DNA from: Candidatus Saccharimonadota bacterium
GTDB lineage: Bacteria; Patescibacteriota; Saccharimonadia; Saccharimonadales; Saccharimonadaceae
Assembly: GCA_028289095.1 (NCBI GenBank)
Contig: JAQGGY010000009.1
Location: 1-8,350, forward strand
Length of the DNA stretch: 8,350 bases
Direction: 5' to 3'
The stretch's first letter is position 1; every line of letters begins with the position of its first letter. Under the pieces are notes generated by a model, which saw nothing but the letters and a program-made list of their open reading frames with translations, was not told where the DNA came from and ran no database searches. Position numbers and translations under genes: made by a program. Shown here piece by piece: positions 1-4,888 of this stretch.

Positions 1-658
1 GTTCAGGGGGTAGCGCACGACGTTGCCCAACTAAATACCCGATGCCTAAACTTGCCTGCGGTTCTGGTATAGCAGTTCGGACACTATCAGCAAATTGATC
101 GCGCACCTGCCGTGCAACGTCACCTGGTTGCGGGCGCTGCGCCTGAATAATTGACGCGCGGTACATGCTGCCGGCAAAGCTCCCGAAACCATCGACTAGT
201 TTCCCCCGTACCGTTACGATATCACCACGCTTAATATCTACTTTTGTCGACGTACTTACCCACACGGTTCCTGTTATATCGTGATCGTTAATTGTGTAGA
301 CCTGCAAGCGTAGAACCAATTCATTATTTTTACCTATATCGGCATCTTCGCTGACTTTTCCAGTTAATAGCAGCTGATGACCTATCAATTTTTTATACGG
401 CGCTAGTTGTTGCCGTGTAATGTCGCCCCGCCATAATCCAATCAAACCGCCCGCAATAAAGATGACTGGCAATATATAAATTCTGTGTCGCCAAAATCCG
501 ATGATAAGCAGCAGTACCGCTATAATCAGCCACGCAATCGAACTGAATAAACCACGTGGCAGTAGTGGCAATATAATGACACCACAAATAATCCCCAAAC
601 ACGCCATAGCAATCAACCACGACGTATGAACGTTCGTACGCAACCGCCATAAATTCAT
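1..658 (-). CDS. comEC: ComEC DNA-uptake channel, N-terminal part (cut by window edge)
   Basis: My own translation of the minus strand gives 219 open codons from ATG at 658 to the window edge. Visible order: three hydrophobic segments (about residues 13-33, 39-56 and 60-75), then a soluble beta-rich stretch at about 80-170 matching the OB-like DUF4131 domain (for example KRGDIVTVRGKLV), then the sequence ASLGIGYLVGQRRALPPE. That last stretch is characteristic of the beginning of the ComEC/Rec2 'Competence' membrane domain. ComEC forms the inner-membrane channel that carries single-stranded DNA into the cell during transformation; the channel core and any C-terminal metallo-beta-lactamase domain lie outside the window. 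The gene starts 41 nt after the pilin stop, in the same orientation. No strong Shine-Dalgarno is seen. A -10-like CATACT lies exactly 6 nt before the ATG, so the message may be leaderless. There is an in-frame stop upstream and no other ATG before it, which supports this start. Family call is confident. Confidence 0.9.
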   Translation of the reverse strand, partial: MNLWRLRTNVHTSWLIAMACLGIICGVIILPLLPRGLFSSIAWLIIAVLLLIIGFWRHRIYILPVIFIAGGLIGLWRGDITRQQLAPYKKLIGHQLLLTGKVSEDADIGKNNELVLRLQVYTINDHDITGTVWVSTSTKVDIKRGDIVTVRGKLVDGFGSFAGSMYRASIIQAQRPQPGDVARQVRDQFADSVRTAIPEPQASLGIGYLVGQRRALPPE

Positions 659-664
659 TCCGTC

Positions 665-673
665 AGTATGACA
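665..673 (-). promoter_or_regulatory. Candidate extended -10 for comEC
   Basis: Minus-strand TGT-CATACT (-10 hexamer at 665-670) is followed by 6 nt and then the comEC ATG, so the expected +1 is the A of the start codon. No recognisable -35 lies 16-18 nt upstream. A second candidate, TGC-CATAAT (699-707), overlaps the pilin stop codon and would give a 34-nt leader. Neither is proven, and comEC could also be reached by readthrough from the pilin gene. Confidence 0.35.
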
Positions 674-699
674 TATAACGACAGATTAATTGATGCGGA

Positions 700-1203
700 T
701 TATGGCAGGTTTATAGCGCACTGAGTCACAACACCACCCTCGGTACCGCCCGTTGCCCCGCCGACATTGCATGTTTGACCCGGGCCAGCTAGGTAGTAGA
801 CGATACGAGCAGGGCCAGTAACATATACTGCGCCAGCTCGCATGTTATTCGTAATACCGATAGACATCCGAGCAGTCGCTAGGATCGGTTTTTTGGATAT
901 ATAACTTGCGAGATTCGAGTCTAATGTGGCATTAACGTCAAACGTACCACTATCGCCTTCCCAGCAACGATCGGCAGGATAACTCGCGCCCAAGCAGCCG
1001 GCAGTAGAAGGGTAAGATCCATTTACTGCATGGTAGCTGCGAAGCGCAGTATAATAGACGTCGGTGCCAGTAATCACCTGCGTATTGCGCGCACGTTGCT
1101 GAACGCCATTATAGGCAACGATCGTGATTGCCGCCAAAATACCTATTACCACAATAACAATAAGTAGTTCTACAATTGTAAATCCTTTTTGGTTTTTAAT
1201 CAT
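700..1203 (-). CDS. Type IV prepilin / pseudopilin with class III leader
   Basis: A 167-residue structural subunit of a type IV pilus or competence pseudopilus. The start at 1203 gives the short basic leader MIKNQKG followed by FTIVELL, the classic prepilin peptidase site: cleavage after Gly7, N-methylated Phe8, and Glu at mature position 5 (residue 12). A hydrophobic helix spans about 9-31. The globular region carries four cysteines (70, 80, 145, 162), enough for two disulfides, and ends in a glycine-rich stretch near 148-157. The frame stays open another 41 codons upstream, but that extension would bury the leader and is rejected. A purine run, GGGGAAAGA, sits directly before the ATG. comEC follows 41 nt downstream on the same strand, so a role in DNA uptake is plausible, although twitching or host attachment pili are equally possible from sequence alone. 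The prepilin identity is very secure; major versus minor status is not known. Confidence 0.93.
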   Translation of the reverse strand: MIKNQKGFTIVELLIVIVVIGILAAITIVAYNGVQQRARNTQVITGTDVYYTALRSYHAVNGSYPSTAGCLGASYPADRCWEGDSGTFDVNATLDSNLASYISKKPILATARMSIGITNNMRAGAVYVTGPARIVYYLAGPGQTCNVGGATGGTEGGVVTQCAINLP

Positions 1204-1211
1204 TCTTTCCC

Positions 1212-1223
1212 CGTTAGCTAACG
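1212..1223. repeat. 12-bp perfect palindrome before the pilin start
   Basis: CGTTAGCTAACG is a perfect palindrome lying between the -10 candidates and the pilin ATG, 8 nt before the start codon and next to the predicted +1 at about 1224. It could be an operator or a small leader hairpin. One or two perfect 12-mers of this kind are expected by chance in a window this size, so the position is the only support. Confidence 0.3.
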
Positions 1224-1230
1224 ATCTTTT

Positions 1231-1248
1231 ATTATATTCAGTATAGCA
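1231..1248 (-). promoter_or_regulatory. Overlapping -10 candidates of the pilin promoter
   Basis: Two -10 hexamers lie in series on the minus strand: TGC-TATACT (hexamer 1240-1245, extended -10 at 1246-1248) and TATAAT (1231-1236). They predict +1 at about 1233 or 1224, giving leaders of roughly 20-30 nt for the pilin mRNA. No good -35 is visible for either, which fits an extended -10 promoter. The region follows the tRNA terminator, so the pilin needs its own promoter here. Confidence 0.5.
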
Positions 1249-1327
1249 TAAGCGATAAAATGGTCCTCCGTTTTCTAAAAATCGTGAAGTCACAGCCGCT
1301 GCAACGTACTTAGTATTTCTTCCCATT

Positions 1328-1362
1328 AAAAAAACACCCCTCGGTAGCGATCAAAGGGATGT
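1328..1362 (-). terminator. Rho-independent terminator after tRNA-Lys
   Basis: Reading the minus strand, the arms ACATCCCT (1362-1355) and AGGGGTGT (1341-1334) pair over 8 bp with one G-U, around a 13-nt loop, and are followed by a run of seven T (1334-1328, overlapping the last arm base). It begins only 6 nt after the encoded CCA of the tRNA, so it closes the tRNA transcript. Confidence 0.85.
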
Positions 1363-1367
1363 TCTTT

Positions 1368-1444
1368 TGGTGAAGCCGCTGAGACTTGAACTCAGGACAC
1401 CCTGCTTAAAAGGCAGGTGCTCTAACCAGCTGAGCTACGGCTCC
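1368..1444 (-). tRNA. tRNA-Lys (anticodon UUU)
   Basis: A 77-nt cloverleaf folds on the minus strand. The acceptor arm GGAGCCG pairs with CGGCTTC (one G-U); the discriminator is A and the CCA end is encoded. The D arm is GCTC/GAGC with loop AGCTGGTTA. The anticodon stem CCTGC/GCAGG carries loop CTTTTAA, with anticodon TTT at 1410-1408. The T arm is CTGAG/CTCAG with loop TTCAAGT. All conserved positions I can check are present, so the gene looks functional. It has its own TTGACA promoter upstream and its own terminator, making it a free-standing unit between the DUF192 gene pair and the pilin. No integrase or duplicated tRNA end is seen nearby, so there is no sign of use as an integration site. 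Confidence 0.97.
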
Positions 1445-1492
1445 ATACATTTTCAAGGCACGAATAGAAACTAGTTTATAAGTGCTCTATAA

Positions 1493-1522
1493 AAAATAGC
1501 ATTTTTAGGGGTGGTTTGTCAA
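1493..1522 (-). promoter_or_regulatory. Promoter of tRNA-Lys, overlapping the previous gene's stop
   Basis: -35 TTGACA (1522-1517), an 18-nt spacer ending in TGC, and -10 TATTTT (1498-1493), that is, an extended -10. The expected +1 is near 1486, about 40 nt before the mature tRNA. The TGA inside TTGACA is the stop codon (1521-1519) of the membrane-protein gene. Confidence 0.7.
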
Positions 1523-1995
1523 TGTTTGCGAGCTATTTTAGGTGTCCTGGTAAATAAAATATCAGATATAGCTAAAATGAGGCACGTGGTAATAATCATG
1601 ACACGGTTTGTCACCAAAAAGTTATAAATGTCTTTTCCTGTGCCTTCGATAACCAATGCCGATCCGAGTGGTTCTAGCAATAAGACTGTTGCAAGCACTG
1701 CAAATAGCAACGCACCACTGACACGTTGAAATGTTGTGTGATACGCAGGGCCACTTGTTAACAGCAATAATGCAGGTAATAATGTCAGCGTACTTGCGAC
1801 GACGCTTTCTAGTGGCGGCTTGATGAGTACGAGTCCAGCCTGAGCGATTATAGGCGTCAAATCGCCCACCCACAACGTGCTTAACATTGCGCCCGCGGCC
1901 AGTGCCAATCCCAATACACCATAGCGACGCTTGGTGATAAAAGCGATTATAAATAAAGTAGCGACGACTAGTAAAAATATAACAAGGAACGTCAC
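1519..1995 (-). CDS. Small polytopic membrane protein, unknown function
   Basis: I do not recognise this 158-residue protein. It is almost entirely hydrophobic, with about five likely membrane segments (roughly 3-20, 27-45, 62-82, 95-115 and 128-147), short polar links, and a basic C-terminus (TRTPKIARKH). One loop, VIEGTGKDIYNFLVTNR (about 115-131), is the longest polar stretch. The start is GTG at 1995, overlapping the TGA stop of the DUF192 gene as GTGA, so it is probably translated by coupling; I see no separate Shine-Dalgarno. The next ATG lies inside the second membrane segment (residue 37) and would lose the first helix. The tight overlap suggests it works with the membrane-anchored DUF192 protein. 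Its stop codon lies within the -35 box of the tRNA-Lys promoter. That it is a real gene is likely; its function is unknown. Confidence 0.7.
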   Translation of the reverse strand: MTFLVIFLLVVATLFIIAFITKRRYGVLGLALAAGAMLSTLWVGDLTPIIAQAGLVLIKPPLESVVASTLTLLPALLLLTSGPAYHTTFQRVSGALLFAVLATVLLLEPLGSALVIEGTGKDIYNFLVTNRVMIITTCLILAISDILFTRTPKIARKH

Positions 1996-2477
1996 AGTTT
2001 CAGGCCCTGAATATTGTTTTCATCAAAATAAGCTTCATGATCGATATGAATCGATTTGGCATCAACACTACCGCCACGCATTTCTATCATATAGCGTGCA
2101 TTAATGCGCGGGCTAAATAACGTCGCAGGAACACTTTCAGCCGATGCATTTTTGACGATGTGTATGACCTTTTTCGTACTATCTAGCCACACCAAATCAA
2201 AGGAGTCATGACGGTCTTTCATTTCAATTGACCACAAACCATCACTGTCATAGATATGTAATATCGCCTTGTCCGCGCGCAACTGATTTACATGTTGCAT
2301 TCCATTTTTTGCATAATCTTTTGGCGTTATAACGCGCGCGTTAAATATGCCATCGCCCAACCGTACAGTCAGGTGCGGTTGCAGTTGCGGGAGTAGCACA
2401 AAGTATGCCGTAACAACGACAGCAGCCAATAAGGCCCCAATAAAAATCCATGAAAGTCGCTCTTTGCGAAGGCTCAT
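1992..2477 (-). CDS. Membrane-anchored DUF192 family protein
   Basis: 161 residues. A short basic N-terminus (MSLRKERLSW) is followed by a membrane helix at about 10-29, then a soluble domain facing outward by the positive-inside rule. Residues about 44-150 match DUF192 (PF02643): the family pattern of a strand, a conserved WxxEMKD-type core (here WSIEMKDRHDSFDLVWLD, 82-99, equivalent to the usual 'FWMKNTLIPLDIIFID'), a V-I-x-I-V-x-N stretch (104-110, IHIVKNA), and a final RYMIEMRGGSVD (128-139) equivalent to 'YVLELPAG'. The biochemical role of DUF192 proteins is not established; many are secreted or lipid-anchored. It forms a pair with the unknown membrane protein that overlaps its stop codon by 4 nt. 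A strong extended -10 (TGC-TATAAT) lies between it and the rimK stop, so it probably has its own transcript, perhaps preceded by an 8-codon leader peptide. Confidence 0.85.
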   Translation of the reverse strand: MSLRKERLSWIFIGALLAAVVVTAYFVLLPQLQPHLTVRLGDGIFNARVITPKDYAKNGMQHVNQLRADKAILHIYDSDGLWSIEMKDRHDSFDLVWLDSTKKVIHIVKNASAESVPATLFSPRINARYMIEMRGGSVDAKSIHIDHEAYFDENNIQGLKL

Positions 2478-2500
2478 ACTATATTGCCCTGTCGTACCAT
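2474..2500 (-). CDS. Possible 8-codon leader peptide overlapping the DUF192 start
   Basis: The first ATG after the DUF192 -10 box lies at 2500, exactly where +1 is predicted (6 nt after TATAAT). It opens a reading frame MVRQGNIV that ends at TGA (2476-2474), overlapping the DUF192 ATG (2477-2475) as ATGA. If used, it would be a leaderless micro-ORF coupled to DUF192 by termination and reinitiation. It is very short and could be chance. Confidence 0.25.
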   Translation of the reverse strand: MVRQGNIV

Positions 2501-2506
2501 AGGCAT

Positions 2507-2515
2507 ATTATAGCA
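2507..2515 (-). promoter_or_regulatory. Extended -10 promoter for the DUF192 gene pair
   Basis: TGC (2515-2513) followed by TATAAT (2512-2507), a perfect extended -10, sits 21 nt past the rimK stop. No convincing -35 lies 17-18 nt upstream. +1 is expected at about 2500, giving a leader of about 23 nt before the DUF192 ATG. There is no terminator hairpin between rimK and this site, so readthrough from the rimK transcript is also possible. Confidence 0.6.
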
Positions 2516-2535
2516 CTGTTAAGGATAAACGCTAT

Positions 2536-3447
2536 CTACGCGCCGACTTTGTCTTTTTTGTTGCGACGTTTCGCGTTCATTTCAACATATTCAATAATTG
2601 CGCTTGCAACGTCACGGCCAGTAACTTTTTCGATACCAAATCCGGGGCTCGCGTTGACTTCCAGAATTAATGGTCCACGGTCACTGCGCATCATATCGAC
2701 ACCAGCAATATTAAGTCCCATTGCCTTTGCCGCCTTAATCGCCATTTTTCGCTCTTCTTCGGTCAATTTGATAGTCGTACCTTCGCCACCCTTATGCAAG
2801 TTAGAGCGAAAATCATCATCAAGACTTTGACGCTTCATGCTTGCTACAACACGGCTACCAACAACAAATGCACGTATATCCGTACCGGCTGATTCTTTCA
2901 CAAATTCTTGCAATAGAATGTTCGTACCATCATCGTTAGTCAGGTAAAATGCCTGCAGTACTGATTTTGCCGCTTTTTTAGTTTCCGCTAAAACGACGCC
3001 ATTGCCATGCGTTCCGCGTGCAAGCTTGATAATCACTGGCATACCGCCAAGTTGCTCTAGTAAGTCATCGATGTCTGTCGTATTACGCGACACGACTGTC
3101 TTTGGAATACCGATTCCTGCTTTCGCCATTAGCTGCATACTTCGCAGCTTGTCGCGTGAACGGCTGATCGCGATCGAGCTAGACGTGCTATAAATACCTT
3201 GCATCTCTAGCTGGCGTAAAATCGCCGTACCGTACCTAGTCATGTTTGCGGCGATACGTGGAATAATTGCATCGAACTTTGTCAGATCTTCGCCTTTATA
3301 ACTAACAGTCGGGTTGTTCTGCTCGATTGACGCATAGCAATCACGATACTTAATAATCGTCACTTCGTGTCCGCGCTTAATAGCCTCTTCTTTGAGACGT
3401 TTTGTAGAATAATTACCTGGACCGTTTGATAAGATTGCTATTTTCAT
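2536..3447 (-). CDS. rimK: RimK-family alpha-L-glutamate ligase (ribosomal protein S6 modification)
   Basis: 303 residues, about the length of E. coli RimK and recognisably similar throughout. RimK is an ATP-grasp enzyme that adds glutamates to the C-terminus of ribosomal protein S6 using ATP. Visible features: N-terminal domain MKIAILSNGPG with FDAIIPRIA (58-66); RSRDKLRSMQLMAKAGI (96-112); ATP-grasp fold with Lys141 and the glycine-rich loop RGTHGNGV (144-151); the RimK signature DDFRSNLHKGG (211-221); metal ligands Asp251 and the EVNASPG motif (Glu263, Asn265). The loop after EVNASPG reads FGIEK, one residue shorter than the LEGIEK I recall for E. coli. The C-terminus is strongly basic (KRRNKKDK). 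It starts at an ATG overlapping the RimB stop by 4 nt (ATGA), so the two are translationally coupled, a pairing known for RimK systems. The family call is secure; S6 as substrate is inferred from the family, and LysX-like or other acceptors cannot be excluded. Confidence 0.93.
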   Translation of the reverse strand: MKIAILSNGPGNYSTKRLKEEAIKRGHEVTIIKYRDCYASIEQNNPTVSYKGEDLTKFDAIIPRIAANMTRYGTAILRQLEMQGIYSTSSSIAISRSRDKLRSMQLMAKAGIGIPKTVVSRNTTDIDDLLEQLGGMPVIIKLARGTHGNGVVLAETKKAAKSVLQAFYLTNDDGTNILLQEFVKESAGTDIRAFVVGSRVVASMKRQSLDDDFRSNLHKGGEGTTIKLTEEERKMAIKAAKAMGLNIAGVDMMRSDRGPLILEVNASPGFGIEKVTGRDVASAIIEYVEMNAKRRNKKDKVGA

Positions 3448-3887
3448 GATTTTCCATTTCCGTTACTGTCGTTATCTAGTTCTTCATTGATGCGCACATC
3501 CACTATAATGCCGTGCTCGCGTAGGAATCGTCTGCCGATGAGCACTTCATACTGCATATCCGATCTATTTGATAATCCAATAGTGATCGGATAGGTTACG
3601 CCTTTGATCATAATATCAGTTGTGAACAAATAACGCTTCACTCTATGGCCAGTGGAACTACGAACATTCGTCACTTGATAGTCCTCTATCTCTGTTAAGT
3701 GCGCGTGATTATCCGAGGGGATAAATTGTAACACCCGCTTGCCATCTGATTTACGTACGACGGTTTTGATGTGTGAACAGTGCAACGCCCCCGAATAGGC
3801 GCCAGTGTCGATTTTGGCGATAGTATCCTCTATGCCAAGCGCCTTGATTGTGACGTGCTCAAAGCCACCATAAACTGTATTATTCAT
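3444..3887 (-). CDS. RimK-associated retropepsin-like protein (DUF785 / RimB; 'ATP-dependent zinc protease')
   Basis: 147 residues, the usual size for PF05618 (DUF785). It shows the family's aspartic-protease-like motif AKIDTGAYSGALHC (24-37, catalytic-type Asp27 in D-T-G-A) and the second conserved block SDMQYEVLIGRRFL (109-122), then a polar tail. Database entries often call this family 'ATP-dependent zinc protease'; the fold motif instead suggests a retropepsin-like enzyme. In Pseudomonas the homologous RimB partners RimK in controlling S6 glutamylation. The gene lies 2 nt after the ATP-grasp stop and overlaps rimK by 4 nt. There is no clear Shine-Dalgarno. Instead a near-consensus promoter inside the end of the ATP-grasp gene puts +1 on the ATG, so rimB-rimK may also be made from a leaderless mRNA. 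Family confident; exact cleavage reaction not established here. Confidence 0.9.
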   Translation of the reverse strand: MNNTVYGGFEHVTIKALGIEDTIAKIDTGAYSGALHCSHIKTVVRKSDGKRVLQFIPSDNHAHLTEIEDYQVTNVRSSTGHRVKRYLFTTDIMIKGVTYPITIGLSNRSDMQYEVLIGRRFLREHGIIVDVRINEELDNDSNGNGKS

Positions 3888-3889
3888 TA

Positions 3890-4876
3890 CTATATTGTAT
3901 CACTTTCGCTATTAATTGTCAATGCTTCCTGATCATACGCATTTAGTAGTTTATCGACGAATATCTTTGTCACATTTACCGATTCGCCCTCTGATGGTAA
4001 GTGGTGCAGGCCAAAGCTTGGCGATCCGTTAAGTTCTATGAGGAACCATTCGTCACTATCCTTTTCGTACATAAAATCAACACCACAACTAAACGCGCCA
4101 ATTTCTTTTACGATCTGTTCGGCCTGCGCAATCATCGCTGATGGCATTTCACCTGTCCTATTGATTGCCGTGCCGCCAGTTCCCATATTTGCCGTACCAA
4201 CAACTACAGCTACCTCGCCCTCATCTGGAATGTCATTGATACGATCTGCCAAGAAGAGCTGCGCTGCTTCGACGTCTATGTAATTTAATGCCTTTTCGTA
4301 GTTTTCACCTCGTTTTACATTTCGGTCATTTTCTATACCTATTAATTCTTTATAGGTATGAACGCCGTCACCCATAACACTTGCGGCAACACGTTCACTT
4401 ACAGCAACGACTTCACCTCCAATGACGAGCAGCCTAAAATCACTTCCCGTAACTTGTTGTTGCAGGATAATGCCACCGCTAGCACTGTTTCGGCGCGCTC
4501 GCGATATGGCCTCGTCCAACAATTCAACAGTCGTCACATTAATCGTCACGCCATTGCCATGCGCACCATCAACCGGTTTGACAACAATCGTGCCGTACTT
4601 GCGAATAAAGTCTGAGGCAGCTTCGTCATTCGTATATACCGCAGTCGCAGGTATTTTTATTCCAAGCTTATCCGCGATCGTCATAGTAATACCTTTGTTA
4701 TCACATATAATTTTCGAGGTGAATGATGAAAGATCCGTACTCACTCCACACATGGTGCGTAATTTGTCGCGGTAAGTATAGATAAAAAAGCTGTTTTTCC
4801 CAAGACTAACATGCTGCACATCAATGCCACGAGCAGTTAAGTCTTTGTATACAAGTGTCGCTGTGATTCTCATCAT
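3890..4876 (-). CDS. Stand-alone ATP-grasp ligase, cyanophycin-synthetase/GshF-like
   Basis: About 328 residues from ATG 4876. It resembles the ATP-grasp half of cyanophycin synthetase and of GshAB/GshF: ATP-binding Lys and loop VVKPVDGAHGNGV (98-110), FRLLVIGGEVVAVSERVAA (147-165), GDGVHTYKELI (169-179), metal-binding Asp267 in CGVDFMY, and FLIELNGSPSFGLHH (278-292, Glu281 and Asn283). Enzymes of this type activate a carboxylate as acyl-phosphate and join it to an amine. The glutamate-cysteine ligase half of GshF and the Mur-ligase half of cyanophycin synthetase are both absent, so its donor and acceptor are unknown. The N-terminal region (1-60) is short and has no family match I recognise. 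Start choice: a GTG at 4888 abuts the DUF1704 stop, but ATG 4876 (or 4873) lies 5-10 nt after GGAAG and is preferred. It is sandwiched between two peptidases, pointing to a peptide or protein-tail substrate. Confidence 0.85.
   Translation of the reverse strand: MMRITATLVYKDLTARGIDVQHVSLGKNSFFIYTYRDKLRTMCGVSTDLSSFTSKIICDNKGITMTIADKLGIKIPATAVYTNDEAASDFIRKYGTIVVKPVDGAHGNGVTINVTTVELLDEAISRARRNSASGGIILQQQVTGSDFRLLVIGGEVVAVSERVAASVMGDGVHTYKELIGIENDRNVKRGENYEKALNYIDVEAAQLFLADRINDIPDEGEVAVVVGTANMGTGGTAINRTGEMPSAMIAQAEQIVKEIGAFSCGVDFMYEKDSDEWFLIELNGSPSFGLHHLPSEGESVNVTKIFVDKLLNAYDQEALTINSESDTI
3894..3922 (-). promoter_or_regulatory. Internal promoter for rimB-rimK, leaderless geometry
   Basis: -35 TTGACA (3922-3917), 17-nt spacer ending in TGA (extended -10), -10 TACAAT (3899-3894). 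The hexamer is followed by exactly 6 nt and then the rimB ATG, so +1 is predicted at A3887 of the start codon. The whole element lies inside the last codons of the ATP-grasp gene (encoding ALTINSESDTI). Confidence 0.7.
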
Positions 4877-4888
4877 TCCGACTTCCAC

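Noticed and set aside
393..650. 85-codon minus-strand frame starting MAVAYERS
   Set aside because: It lies in a shifted frame inside the clear ComEC N-terminal coding sequence, which runs from ATG 658 to the window edge.
1262..1269. GGAGGACC, a strong Shine-Dalgarno-like sequence 59 nt upstream of the pilin ATG
   Set aside because: No ATG, GTG or TTG lies at usable spacing with an open frame; it falls upstream of the -10 boxes and is probably chance.
1204..1326. 41-codon N-terminal extension of the pilin starting at ATG 1326
   Set aside because: It would place residues before a canonical class III prepilin leader and overlaps the promoter region; the ATG at 1203 gives the correct short leader.
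1368..1444. tRNA-Lys as a possible integration (att) site
   Set aside because: No integrase, no repeated tRNA 3' end and no change in gene character on either side.
2450..2830. Plus-strand frame of 126 codons opposite rimK
   Set aside because: It is the antisense shadow of strongly conserved RimK coding sequence and has no recognisable protein features.
4038..4775. Three plus-strand frames opposite the ATP-grasp gene
   Set aside because: They mirror a clear ATP-grasp protein, overlap one another, and show no domain or start-site support.
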